Shown here: positions 35,684-47,834 of the stretch, piece by piece | Position numbering within the stretch: the first letter of the stretch is position 1 | Layout of the letters: each line of letters opens with the position of its first letter | Source of the DNA: Chrysoporthe austroafricana | Taxonomy: Eukaryota; Ascomycota; Sordariomycetes; Diaporthales; Cryphonectriaceae | DNA length: 64,000 nt | Assembly (NCBI GenBank): GCA_001051155.2 | Contig: JYIP02000005.1 | Span: 1,178,001-1,242,000, forward strand | Reading direction: 5' to 3' | The notes under the pieces: model-generated | Told to the model about the DNA's origin: nothing | Seen by the model: only the letters and a program-made list of their open reading frames with translations | Databases searched by the model: none | Program-made: the position numbers and the translations under genes

Positions 35684-37026
35684 TCAACTCTGTCCTGATT
35701 GCTTCAAGCTCGTGCGGCGAGACTGGTCCGCAGCTTCAATATCGATCGGTCTGCTGACACTGGCGCCCCCTGTGCTGCATTCCTCACTGTTGGTGTCCAA
35801 GACGTGGATCGTGGCGATGTTGTGGCTTTCTCCCTCAAAATGGACTTTCGTGCCTTCTCTTTCCTCGGCTAAGCGTGTCTTATTTGATTGATGGTCTTGC
35901 AAGGAGATATTTCTCTCTGGTTGATTGCTTCCAGTAACACTGCTCCTGCCGATAAGGCCTGGAAAGATGTGTTTGATGAATGGTTTCAGGACTGCCGCAC
36001 ACCCGCCAATGATGGAGAGATTGATTTCGAGGCAACACCACATGATAGCCGTGATGATGTTCCCTAACGAAGAGAGAAACGTCAGCTTCGCCGCAGTCTC
36101 AATAGCAAGGTACACGGATGAGGAGATTTATAGGAAGCCTACATGTCAGATCGAAATCGTTGAGCAAAGTGTATAGATTCTGCAGCCGAATAATGGAGAT
36201 GATGCATGCAAGCCCGCCGACTGACAGGGCAAGGACGGCTGCGACCTTCCGTCTCCAGGGCATTCGGAGTGTGAAAAGCTTGGGAATCGGAATGGCCACG
36301 GTCATCAGGTCGGACGCGATGTTCAGTCCTGCGTTTGCGAAATAGAATGCTGGCGAGTCGATGCAGCGGATGTGGTCGTTGGCATTCATGATCCATAATC
36401 CTGTCACGGGATTACACGCGAAGAGCGTTGTGAACGCCGCCGCAAAGCTGAAGCTGGCTGTGTAGATAAGGACAACCCAGATAACTCTCTGGGTGCCAGT
36501 CGTAGCAAAAATACGCAAGTAGAATAAGAGAATTGAACTCTTTGCACAACCCATGGAGACGAAAAAGGCGGTTGAAGCCAGGACATCCCTCAACACGAAG
36601 TTTGGACTAAGCTCCGGTTCAAGACGAATATTCCAGAGATGTTTCCCAAGACCATACTTGATCACTGAGGAGCGCGTGATATACTTGTCAACATCATGTT
36701 CTCAATTTGCGGGTTGGAAACTTACTGATCAGAGCGTCTATATTCACGAATACTCCAAAGCAGAAGGCTGCAATCATCACATCTGGGAAAAGTAATTAGC
36801 ATCATGGGCCACGATAGAATTATTATTGTATGAAGTACATACAGTCGTCGATTGCAACTCGTCTGGTGATCACGGCTCGGGTGTACAGTCGAATGCCCAA
36901 GGCTACTGCAGCAAGAGGCAAGAATGTTGAAACAACAGCAATGAGGCTCGTTGGATGGCCTGGGTCTTCGGGATCCCGTGAAACCCCCGCTGGCGGGTCA
37001 GAGGCGTATACAATGTTGTCCGTCAT
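35684..37026 (-). CDS. PTH11-like fungal rhodopsin-domain integral membrane protein
   Basis: Four exons on the minus strand: 37026..36843, 36782..36726, 36664..36143 and 36063..35684. They give 380 residues. The seven-helix fold is well marked: LIAVVSTFLPLAAVALGIRLYTR, VAIDDYVMIAAFCFGVF, a loop with YGLGKHLWN, CAKSSILLFYLRIF, FACNPVTGLW with a later Cys, LMTVAIPIPKLFTLRMPWRRK and WCCLEINLSIIGGCAAVLKPF. These are hallmarks of the fungal rhodopsin-domain (PTH11-related) family. Introns end GTATGT...CCAG, GTAAGT...CTCAG and GTAGGC...TTAG, the last with a CTGAC branch element. The last about 90 residues are a hydrophilic tail. An upstream TTG in the same frame was ignored in favour of the ATG. 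A plasma-membrane sensor role is inferred from the family. Confidence 0.88.
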
Positions 37027-37908
37027 GATCAAAGCCAGCTGGGAGGCTTCTCAACACGATCCTGGGAAACGAATGATGCATTCCTATTAGGGGAGCAAGA
37101 GGCCCCGCGAAACCAGCAACCCACGAGCCATGAGCTTGTGGCATTGGCTTCGACCACCAATTTTCGTGTCCTTCCTTGCTTATCTACTTGATTTGGCTGT
37201 CGCATGCCTTCCACTCGTCATTTTGACGCTTTCGGCCGTAACTCGCGGATTGCAGTCCTCCGCTCCGTACCATTCCCGTCGTCGAACACCGCTAAACATG
37301 TGAATCAACGCGGAAGACACTAGCTTGGCGGTTAGGAGGCGGAAAGCTGAGGCCAAATGGCAAGCTACCGCACTGGGCAGAGAATAAAGACTGGAGCCGG
37401 CGATGGACCGGGCGAAGGCGCACTTTAGCGTTCGAGCTGTGGTCGGCCCTCCCGAGCTGCTCATAGTGTATTGGAACAAAGGTATTCCTCTATGTGACAT
37501 ATAGAAAAGACCTTGCATGTGCCCTCTATCCGATCCGTAGACTCAGCTCTCGATGAACCGATCGGCACTATTCCGCACTGCCGATCGGCTGAAAGATAAT
37601 CTCACTCTAACTGCTTGCCTTGCCTTATTAGTGTTTAGGAGCCTGATTGGTTGCGACGATCACCTGCGACAAGTCCACCGATTGAACTGGAAATCGCCGC
37701 CATATGAGTGATTGCGCATGACCAAATTGCAGCTACTTTCTGGTGGCTCCAGTGTCCACGGCTCGTAGCTAGGTAATAACAGATCAATCATGAACGAAAT
37801 GGGTATCTTGTTACAGTGTGATCTAATATCTTACAGCCAGTGCCCTCCCGTGTGACGCTTCGCATCGCCGCCTCGGGAATAGATGAATCCCTTTCTCAAG
37901 CCTTGTAG
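37027..37908. other. Intergenic region, no gene seen
   Basis: This is the 5' flank of the membrane-protein gene and the 3' flank of the desaturase gene. No coding signal was seen. Confidence 0.55.
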
Positions 37909-39772
37909 CTACTCCAACTCATAGTGTCCCGTCTCCGCCATATGCGTCGAGCACTGCACCAGCGTCTCCACCATCTTCCCGACCTCCTGCAGGCGCGTCA
38001 ACATGACCTTGTTCCCGTCCACGAAGCCGAGGCACTGGTACCTGATCTCGGTCCTGGCGCAGAACTCGCGCACCAGCGCCTGGCACCTGCGGAGGTTGTG
38101 GCGCGGCACGCGGGGGAAGAGGTGGTGCACGGCCTGGAACTGGAGCCCGCCGTGCACGAAGTCTAGCCACTCCGGGCAGTCGACGTCCATGGTGGTGCGC
38201 AGCTGGCGCTGGGGGAACGACTCGGTCGGGCCTAGATCGGAGTGCGGCATGCCCCAGTGGGATAGCGTGATCTGGACGTGGAGCACCATCGTGACGGCGT
38301 GCGAGACGAGGACGAAGACGACGCGGGTCGTCCAGTCGGGCAGCGTGCGCCAGAGCAGGCCGTAGCCGAACAGCGCCCAGAAACACACCATGAAGACGAT
38401 CTCGAGGTAGCGTGTCCACCAGGCCGAGCCGAGCTGCGATGCCCGCGGGGAGAGGAGGTGCAGCCACGAGAGGAGGTAGAGGTTGAAGCGGGCGATGCAC
38501 ATGATAGGGTAGTACGTGTACTTCTGGTAGGGCACGAGGGTGTCCGCGACTTTGTCCCAAACGAACTGGAACTTGTAGAAGGAGCTGAAGATGGATTTGA
38601 AGTATGTGGGCGAGGTGGCGAAGAGGGGCACGTTTTGGTTGTCCGGGTCGTGCTCGGGCATGTTTGTTACCAGGTGGTGGACGTTATGTGAGCTCTTCCA
38701 CCATCCGATCGAGAGGCCGTTGCAGAAATCCCCAACGAAGGCTCCTATGACTGTGTCTGTGACGAAGTGGCCTGTGATGCCACGATGACCTGCATCATGA
38801 GCGACGAACATGATTTGTTGCTAAATGAATGGGACGTTAGCTTTATCCGTAGTGCGGCGACAGTACTGTCGAGGGGGTCACGTACCCAGAACAAACCTAA
38901 ACAGATGGCCGACGAGATGTACCACTCGATGCGGAGGAAGTACAGAAAGGCACCGAATAGGAGTGCGTAGCGGATAGCTTCCTTGCCGTACTCCGAGTAG
39001 CGGCATCTGTACAATCCCTGCTCCTGTACGAGCTTGTGGAGGGCGCGGTACTCCCTGCGGATAGTATCCTGGGTCTCCTGGTCCAGCGAAGGGTAGCTCC
39101 TAATACCGTCCGCGATTTCCTTCTGTTCCATCGCCGCCGTGTAAGCCTCGCGGGAGAGCCTCTCCGTGGGCACGGGATTGAGTAAGGCTGGGTCCACAGC
39201 CTCGACCGAAGTGGGCTTGACCCTGAGACGACACGTCGATGGCAATACACCATCCCCGTCGATCTTTTCACATCCCCTGACTGCAACGGGCTCGTCCTCG
39301 TCAGAGCTCAGTGGGTCGCGCTGGACGCTGAAGAGCGATGAGACCTCGGTACTATCCTCCGTGGTCGAATCCGCAATAGGGTCAAGGTCCACCCCAATGT
39401 CGTCATCTGCTTCGCCGAGCTTGCGGTGAGCACCTCCCTGAATGGGCGGTACGAGATTTGTCCAGGGCAGCTGGACACGTCCAACGCGGAAAGCCTTCAT
39501 GAGGCGTAGGGTCTTGTCTGAGTGGTACCTGCAACGATCAGCACCCTAAGTATGCAAGAGGACGAATTAGGAAGTTGGCAAACTTACGCATTTATCTCGT
39601 CTGTGGCGTCCTTGCCGACCACGTGATGGATGGCGAGGTGTCCTCCTGGGTGTCTCTCAAGCCAGTTATCAAGGCCTAGGGCAAGCCCTTCGTAGATGAC
39701 AATAAGATGTCCATCTGCGATGAGGCCCTCGACTTCGCGGGCTGAGATCAAGCGGTCACGGTCTAGATCCAT
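37909..39772 (-). CDS. Delta8-type sphingolipid front-end desaturase with N-terminal cytochrome b5
   Basis: Three exons on the minus strand, 39772..39588, 39528..38886 and 38820..37909, give 579 residues. Residues 1-70 form a cytochrome b5 domain with heme ligands in HPGG (His41) and AYH (His64). An acidic linker of about 150 residues follows, then membrane helices and the three histidine boxes: HDAGH (284-288), HNVHH (321-325) and QAVHH (505-509). The Gln in the third box marks front-end desaturases. Fungal proteins with this architecture put the 8(E) double bond into the long-chain base of glucosylceramides in the ER, using electrons from the fused b5. The b5/desaturase spacer is longer than in plant homologues but usual for fungi. 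Delta6 fatty-acid activity is less likely but not excluded. Confidence 0.95.
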
Positions 39773-42700
39773 GTTATCGCTGTGTGAGTACGAGTCGAGG
39801 TGAAACTCAGGCGTCGCGAGTGAAAACTTTTAGGTGGCACAAAGGCAAACAGTAACAAACTGATGCATAAGGTGATAACCTGTCGACAAGGTTCTTACCG
39901 ATGCAGAATATGTACGAAGAAGGCTGATTCCTGGGTCACATAGATTGTGTAGGCAGCGAGACTATGAATGTCGGACGCCGAAGGCCAGAAAGAATCGTCG
40001 ATTGAATAGACAGACCAATGGATGAAATGAGTGACTCGAAGCCGTGAGTAGGGAGTGCGTCACGGCGGTGAAGGAGGAAGTTGAGACACCCTAACAACCG
40101 CAGATGATGGCAGTGGAAAGTGATAGACTAAATACGAAACGAGCATCAAGAACACATATCTTAGCAGCCGTGTTCTACGCTCCGAGTCAACACAAGCTAA
40201 AAATGGATAGGGGATCTGGGGACCCTCCTTTTTGGACCCTGAAAATCAAGGAGTGCGCGTTGTACAGGGCCAGGGGCTTTAAATTTCTTGGTGTCCCAGT
40301 CCAATCTCGATACCCACAGTTCGCTATCGTGAAGTCCATCGTTCCCATTGAATCTCCCATTCGAAGTGGCCCCTGCAAGCCATTGTTGCTTGGCAGTGGC
40401 GGTACGCGATTCACTTCTTCTCCCTGCCCCTTTTTAATTTTCTCCCTCCTCTCTTTTTTTCAAGAAAAGGAAAACACCACAAGATAACAAATACAAAACA
40501 TGGTTTAAAGACAACCAACGAGGCGCTATCTGTCCTTCTTCTTGACCCGCAAACTGACACTTAAACGATAATTTGTTTACTGTGTCTTTTCTCTAAGCTA
40601 CCAATGGGAAGTTACCGCATCTCTTTTCTGTATATACCTATCTAAGGCTACGTACAGAGCAGGACAACACGAAAGATTTGGTAATGTGAACTCTTAGCGC
40701 TCCCGAGACTCTGGGCCATAACAAAGTGCGTTTTGCAAGTGGCTAGCTGCTAGCCTAGAGACCGCGACGTTAGATGCCGCCGCGATGGACAATATAAAAC
40801 TAGTAGGTCATAAGGATTAGTAGGAAGCCGGCTACGGGGTCTAGACTCGATTGTGGCTTAGGAGGATACGCACTGCAGCGGCTAATTCCGTGTGGGGGAT
40901 GGTACTGACGGGGGAGGACCTTGAGCCCCACGTGGACCTGCCCGTTGTAGACTAGGTGGCCAAGCGAAGAGTACCACCTACCACGTACAATATTTGCTGC
41001 CATAGTAGCGACCAGCCACAGTTTTACTATAGTAGAGGAGTTGACCGGCTGTGAAGAAATAGCCCTCGTAGTGAGCGGAGAAGTCTTCAACACCCTATAA
41101 CCACCGAGACTTAGAGAATAATAGCCTTCCTAGGCAGGTTGTGTCTAGAGTGTGGCGCAGACTTCTCGCCCTACGTTAGCCGTTCCGAGGACGCAAGGCT
41201 CTTTCGAACTATCCTCCGGATCTCTAGCACAGTGGGTTCTGAGATCTTGTCCCGAGAACTAGCGGATGGATCTACTCAAGATCAGCCACACAGCGTAACG
41301 GCATCGTCGTTAAGCATGCAAAGGCAGCCCAGGAGGCATCGATGAGAAACCCGGATACGAGCTCGAACGAGATCCACTCTAGACGTTGACACTAGGGCAT
41401 CCTCGTTCAACTTCTTGCAGCATCGCCGCAGCCAATGCCCGTATCTGTATGCCCACGGGTCGGCCTGTCAGTCTTCTCTTGGCGAACATCGCTCTGTCAC
41501 TGTCTTTCGATACCTCTCCCGCAGCCCTCTTCGGGTCGCGACGGCCAGGCCGCGAGCCCAACGAGGTTGGTCGCCCAACCAGGGAATTGAAACCCGATCT
41601 GGTGTTGTTGCCTTCAATAACCCAGCACGTGGTTATCTCGCGCCAGACCAAATGCCGTTTCCGGCATGCCCCAAATGTAAAGCCCCAGCGATACATCGAT
41701 AGGCCAATGTTAACCCTCGGTCAAAAGCTTCCCAGATTATCTCATCATGATCTTGTTAAGTGTGCGCGGTCTCACACTCTGCCCCTCCCCCTTCGATGGA
41801 CGGAGGCCTTGAGACAAGTCAAGAGCCTGCCACCGTTATTTCAAGATAGGCCGGCGGTCCATCTGGCACCTGCTCCAGACGGCTTGTTACAATTGATGAC
41901 ATTGCCATTGAATCAACTCCTCAAGAACTCAGGAGTGTTGATCGATGCAGATCATCCAGAAGCGTCATGATCGTGATTAGTATGCGTTCAGTCCTCCACG
42001 GACATTTTACACATCTCGAGTTCTAGACAACCTGCTGGATGACCACAGCCAACACCTTGGCGGCGCGTGCCACATGAAGGGAACCTGAGTGACCGGCTCC
42101 GAGTACACCTGATTTCAGAACACTGCAGCCATAGGCTTTATTCTGTGGTTGCGCTTCCTGTGCTCGCCAAGAATACGTTTAGCCCTCTCATGGACCATCG
42201 TACTGGAGGAACACGACTAGATTCATCGAAGTTTCTATCGGTTCGAGTCGCGTTGACCAGCAGCAAATGTTCCATGCCAAGAGTGGCGAAGACATCTGAA
42301 AGTTCTGAGACGCCGTTATGTCTGCCCGCCTGAAGCCTTATCACAAATGGCCTCGCCCGACTTTGCAGGCGGCTATGTAACAGAACCTCAGGACGAGCAG
42401 CCGGGTCAATTCATTTCTGGAAGTGACTGTTGGGCGAACACCTGCATGGGACTGCCAGGCTATCTTGACACACAGCAGCTGACGCAGTGGGCGGTCGTGC
42501 TGCGTGTTCTGACGCCCTGGTCGCCAGCTTTTGAACTTCACCCAACAGTTTTCAATATTATTCAGCATCCTCATCTCGACACGTGGTCTGGATGGGAACT
42601 AATCAGTGGAAATCATTTGTCTCGGCGACAGAATGACTGCTGGCCAAACGACGAGATGCAGGGCCTGTTGGAGGCAACTACCAAGGCGGTGATGTCGCTC

Positions 42701-43628
42701 GTGCGCTGATGGCTCGAGTGACCGCCGGCCTCTCAGTTGATCCAAACTCGACACTGTAGCGCTCGGAGGACCGGCATCGACTTTGTCGGCACGGGTGGTC
42801 GGTATCCTTGACAGGTTGATGCTCAGTGTAGGCTCAAGCTGAACAGGATCCCTGAACTGTGCACTCAATTGAGACTCGACAGCAGTACTTTCGGCATTGC
42901 GAGCTCGTATGTGCACTGGCAAGACCTGCAAGGTCCGGCACATCCTTGACAAGGATATTAATACTCGCTGTGTCATGGTCCCCAGACAACGTGTACAGAA
43001 GGACTCCGATACACGGACACTGACAGACCAGCCGAGCAGAATCTCGCACAAATCTGGGACCCAAGTGGGTGGGTGTCCTCCAGGCGTGGCAGCCTCGGGG
43101 ACGTCGCGCTCAAACGTGTGTGATGCATCACAGGTTCATGATCCTCGGGCGCCCCGTAGAGCTACCCAGTTCAGCATGCGACACGCACGCGACCCCTTAT
43201 AGTCATTTGCGTCTCTGCATTGGCTCTGAGCTCAACAGGCCCGCAGAGAGCCGGTTGAGCCAGGTTCCCAAGCACACCACGTGGAGGTTGCAGAGTCCGG
43301 CTTCGTTGCTCACGAGTCATTGAATCTCAGGTTTTGAGGGTGAGAGCCCCCTAATTGGGATGGGCCCAACAGGGAGGGAGGAGAGACCGCGGGGAGGGGG
43401 TTGAAGTAGATGATGTTGGTGATGATACCATCACGATGAGATCTGACGTTGGGAAAGGGGAGAATGGGAACGAAGCAAGGCGTCGGCTCGAAACGAGATG
43501 AGGTATGGTTTTATACCCGGCACAGGCCCCTGCGACGGAATGCGGCCAAACCATTTTGGCGATGGGCCAGTACTTCTGTACGTCCGCACTGGTGCTCAGA
43601 GTACTTGCGATGGTGGGCTGGTTAGTGC

Positions 43629-43668
43629 CTGTGCCGCCTGTGCCGCCTGTGCCACCCGTGCCAGGAGC
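43629..43668. repeat. Short tandem repeat TGTGCCGCC
   Basis: Four 9-bp units of TGTGCCGCC type occur in tandem, diverging at the right end, in the upstream flank of the Zn2Cys6 gene. Confidence 0.75.
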
Positions 43669-43796
43669 AGAGAGGAGGGGCAGCTCCAGGAGGCTGGCAC
43701 GGGCTGCTGATAGGTGGGTACCTCCGAGTCAGCTGGTGAGGAGTTGGCACAGCAGGTACTGCGTATCAATCAGGCCACCGTGGGGGGTGACTCTTT

Positions 43797-43979
43797 GGGG
43801 GGGGGGGGGGCGGGGCGCGGCGAAGACGAGGCGCTGCTTGGCGTCGACGACGAGGCTGCGGCGGCGACGGCGGCGGCGGCGAAGAGAGTGCCGGCACTGC
43901 TCATGCCGTTGCTGCCGCCGTTNGTGGGGGGGTGCGGGGGGGGGGGGGGTGGTGGGGTTGGGGGGGGGGGGGGGGGGGG
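43797..43979. repeat. G-homopolymer block with an ambiguous base
   Basis: A run of 14 G starts at 43797. N at 43923 is followed by G runs broken by single C/T bases up to about 43979. The pattern is the same as at 19823, with N directly before long G runs, and probably marks unreliable assembly. Confidence 0.8.
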
Positions 43980-44281
43980 CGTGGGATGCTGCAGCAGAGG
44001 CTATCGGTGGCTGTCAGTGGCTTGTCACTGGCCAGCGTGCCAGGTTGCAGGCATAAAGGCAGATCGGTGGCCGGGCTCCTCATCGCCGTGCCATGGTCGG
44101 TTTCTCTCCTCCACAAGCGCCGTGCTCCGACGCTGGACTGAGCTGCGAGTCGTGACCCTCGACCTCGAGACCCAGCGAGCCACCACAGCGGCGCGGTCAC
44201 CGGGTAGCCCGCCACCGCTCCCGTCCCGTTGTTCATCTTGATGAGCTGGCGATTAGGCGCAAAGGTCCTGTGCGACCGGAG

Positions 44282-47210
44282 ATGACCTTGGCCATGGATT
44301 CGTCTGCTCTGGATCCCCGCCTACGCAATCCCGACAGCCATAGTCACAACCACGGCCACGACAGCTCCTCCATCTCGGTCGCGCCGCCCTCCTTGACCTC
44401 CACCTCCACCGAGTCCTCCCTCCCCACCGCGCGCACGGGCGAGAATAACGGAGCCGGCTCCGCGCAGGGGCTTGGCAGCGGCCCCGCGTCTGGGGGCGTC
44501 TTGCCGCCGTCGTTGCCGTACTCGTCACGGCCGTGAGAGAAGCGGCGGCGGCGGCAGCGGCGGCGTCGGAGCAGCAGCTGCGGTTCGTCGCGGAGCAGAC
44601 CCGATGTCCCCCGGGCGGCGCTTGGCCTGACACACGCGACCTCCTTTCCCAACTCGCACCCCGACCTCCACACTCCGCCCTCTGCAACCATCGACCCCAA
44701 CGACGATACCCCGGGTGGTGGCGACAATGACGCCGCCGCCGCTGACGCAAAGAAGCCGAGGGCCTGCGAGGCGTGCCGAGGCCTGAAGGTCCGCTGCGAG
44801 CCGGACCTCAACAACCCCGAGGGCGCCTGCAAGAGGTGTGCCAAGGCCGGCAGGAACTGTATTGTCACCCAGCCCACCCGCAAGCGCCAGAAGAAGACGG
44901 ACAGCAGGGTTGCCGAGCTCGAGAAGAAGATCGATGCCCTGACCGCCAGCCTGACTGCCACCAAGGCCGCCCAGGCCGGTCAGCCTATCCCGGGAATGCC
45001 CGATGGCGCTGGGGGCATCATGTACGGTGGTGGCATGAACGTCGCCAGGGGCTGGAGCACCGTCAACGCCGCCATGTCTAGGGACCCGGCCAGCGTGACA
45101 CGCTCGCAGAACCAGTCGCCATACGCAGACGGGAGTTCCATGGCATACCCGCCGCCCATGGTCCTGGCCGGCCAGAAGCGAAAGTACACGGAGCCGAGGG
45201 AGTCGGCAGAGGACGCACCAACCCCGTCCGTCGCGCACTCCAACCTGGACACGAGAAGTCATGAGTACTCGGACATTGTCGACCGGAGCATCATCACCGC
45301 GGACAGGGCAAGTCTGCTCTTTGATCGATACAACTACCAGATGGCACCCCACCTTCCTGCTGTGGTCTTTCCCAGGGAGATGACCGTAGGCGAGTTCCGG
45401 AAGACGAAGCCCATTCTCTTCCTCGCCGTCATGTCTGCTGCTTCTTCCGAGACCCCGAACGTTCAGCGGGTCATCGTCAAGGAGCTTATGCAGGTCTTTG
45501 CAGAAAAGATCATGATCACCGGCGAAAAGAGCATCGAGCTCGTGCAAGCCCTGAACATATCCGTCATCTGGTATTGGCCTCCAGAGCATTTCGAGGAGCT
45601 GAAATTCTACGAGCTCGTGCACATGGCCGCCATCATGGCGATCGACCTCGGACTGGGTAAGCGGAAATCTCGACGTGGTAAGCAGGGCGGTACAAACTGG
45701 CGAGATCATCCCTTCAGGAAGCACCCGCCTCCGGATCCCACCACAATCGAGGCCAGACGGACGTGGCTCATGTGTTACTTTCTGACGACCAACACTGCCA
45801 TGGCTCTTCACCGGCCCTTCCTGCTCCGGTGGACTTCGTTCATGGCTGAGTGCTTGGATGTGCTCGAGTCTTCGCCTGAGGCGGCACCAACGGACAAATA
45901 CTTCTGTCATCTCGTGCGGACGCACCAGCTGGCCGAAGAGATCGGCTTTCAATTTTGCATGGACGACGCTACTGTCGCTGTAAACCTTTCCGACTATATG
46001 ACACAACACAAGGTCAGGGGTTTCGAACGGGAGCTGGAGAAGCACAGGCAAGAGGTCACCCGGGAGCTCATGCAGCGTAAGCCTGATACCACTCGCCTCT
46101 TGATACAGGAGCATGTACTAATTTTATCTTTAAGCATCACTGAAATTCAGTTTCCATACGATCAATCTCTATATGCACGAGCTAGCACTGCAGAATGAGC
46201 CTGCCGACGCCTTCAAAGCCCCTTTTGCTGCGGAAACACTTCGCGACAGCCTCATCAGCACCGCAGCATTGACACCCGCCTACACCAACGCATTGGCTTC
46301 TTGTCTCACAGCGATTGACGGTATTTTTGAGACCTTCTTCTCCATGGATCCCAGCAGCATTCGTTGCCTACCCGTGTTCAATTTTGTCAGGGTAGCCTAC
46401 GCGACCGTGGTGCTCATCAGGATCTACTTCGCCGCCTGTGCCCCCAACTCGGAGCTGGGCAAGGTGATCGATAAGGACAGCATGAAAGTTGATCAGCACC
46501 TCGACAATCTCTTAGGGAAGTTCCGCGAGATAGCCGCTGATGACAAGTCGCGACCGGCCGCCAAGTTTCTTGTGGTATTAGTGATGATTCGGTCCTGGTT
46601 TCACAAGATTAGCAAAGGCGAGCTGAACCAATCTGCACGTATTGCGGACGCCGCAAATGCAGCAGAGGGTACATCACCATTTGCAACCCCGGACACCGCT
46701 CGCACCGGCGGTGACAAGCGCACGCCGACCAGCGCAACGACCCCTGGCTACTCCGCGCAGGCGAGTAGCAATCCGTTACAACTTCTCTCAGAGGCGGCCA
46801 CGACCAACCAGGCCGCCACAAATAACGCTCAGGCGTCTCGCGGCCGTGCTGGAAATGGTAACATGGCCGCTAATGCCTGGTACGGCCAGATGGGCTCGTT
46901 CACGCCGGATGTTGGGACTGGAGCCGGCCAGAACAAGCCCAATGGCGATGGCAACATGCCACCACCGCCTCATCCCTACCAACATGGCCAAATGCCTGGA
47001 CAACCCGGGCCATGGCTCAACTTTGGCCAGGATCTGGACTACAGCAACCTGGGCGACGGGTTTGCCCAAGCATGGGACACCACGCTGCAGGGACTAAACG
47101 AGGGTGGCGGCGGACTACAGGATCTCACCGGCCTCTCGATTATGGCGAATGATCCGTTGTTTGGCCAGATGATGGGCGACTTCCCGGGCTCGGATCTATT
47201 CCAATTTTAG
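44282..47210 (+). CDS. Zn2Cys6 transcription factor, Leu3/War1/PrtT class
   Basis: Three exons, 44282..44532, 44599..46076 and 46135..47210, give 934 residues. The zinc cluster is C140-x2-C143-x6-C150-x10-C161-x2-C164-x6-C171, with RGLKVRCEPD in the first loop. This is the class with a longer inter-cysteine spacer seen in Leu3, War1 and PrtT. A basic linker (RKRQKK) and a short coiled coil (VAELEKKIDALTASL) for dimerisation follow. The central part is a fungal-specific regulatory domain with INLYMHELAL-like helices, and the C-terminus is Asn/Gly/Gln-rich with an acidic-hydrophobic end. Intron 1 (GTGAGA...GCAG) removes an in-frame stop. Intron 2 has a perfect TACTAAT branch point. The ATG at 44294 has the better context (GCCATGG) and may be the true start, 4 codons downstream. 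Confidence 0.92.
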
Positions 47211-47834
47211 GGGATACTCGATACCGGGTTACTAGCACATTTGGTTTTATATGCTGCTGTGGCCGCTACTCCGTCGGTATGCTGAGTGCTTAAGCAGCCC
47301 AACCTTAATTTGTTGCGAAACCAAGCTCCACGGAATTCCGTGTCTTGTTAGCTACCCATCGCCAGAATTAGATTGGGGGCGGGAGGACGGTACTGATGGC
47401 TTTTTTCCTACCAGCGTGGGTATTATTATGATGCATGACACGAATTGCGATACGGGCGCTACTCGGGCCGGGGTGTTGGAGGAGTTGATATTACTATCTC
47501 GTACAGTCTGTGTATTATACCTCTTGCTGCAAATCCATAGATGCTACTTGCCACGGCTGGAAATATAACTACCACCTCTCTCTTGGCCCTTCCACGAATC
47601 TTTGGCAATGAGCGGCGGCGTCGTCAAGCTTATAAAGCCCAACGGACTTTTGCAGCCCATGACGTGATCGAGATCCCTGAAGCAAGACGACTCCGTAATG
47701 CTACTACCCGATCCCCAACCTCGCTCCACATGAGGACTGCTCCTCCCCAGCTCAAAAAGTTGTCAAGAACTGTTTGTGCTCCTGATCATTCGGTCTGCCA
47801 CGCGCTCACCTTCCTCCAAAGCTGGCCTCCCATC
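47211..47834. other. Intergenic region, no gene seen
   Basis: This holds the 3' flank of the transcription factor and the promoter of the MDR enzyme. The frame open upstream of 47835 lacks a supported start and is probably leader sequence. Confidence 0.55.

Larger units (their letters stand above)
39773..44281. other. 4.5-kb intergenic region with possible relics
   Basis: The left kilobase is the desaturase promoter. About 40.7-41.1 kb is rich in CTAG/TAG words. From 41.4 to 42.7 kb, protein-like fragments on both strands are interrupted by stops and cannot be joined into a gene (for example minus-strand 41379-41696 and 42138-42344). From 43.4 to 44.2 kb lies the GC-rich flank of the transcription-factor gene, with repeats, G tracts and an N. 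No supported gene was found. Confidence 0.5.
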
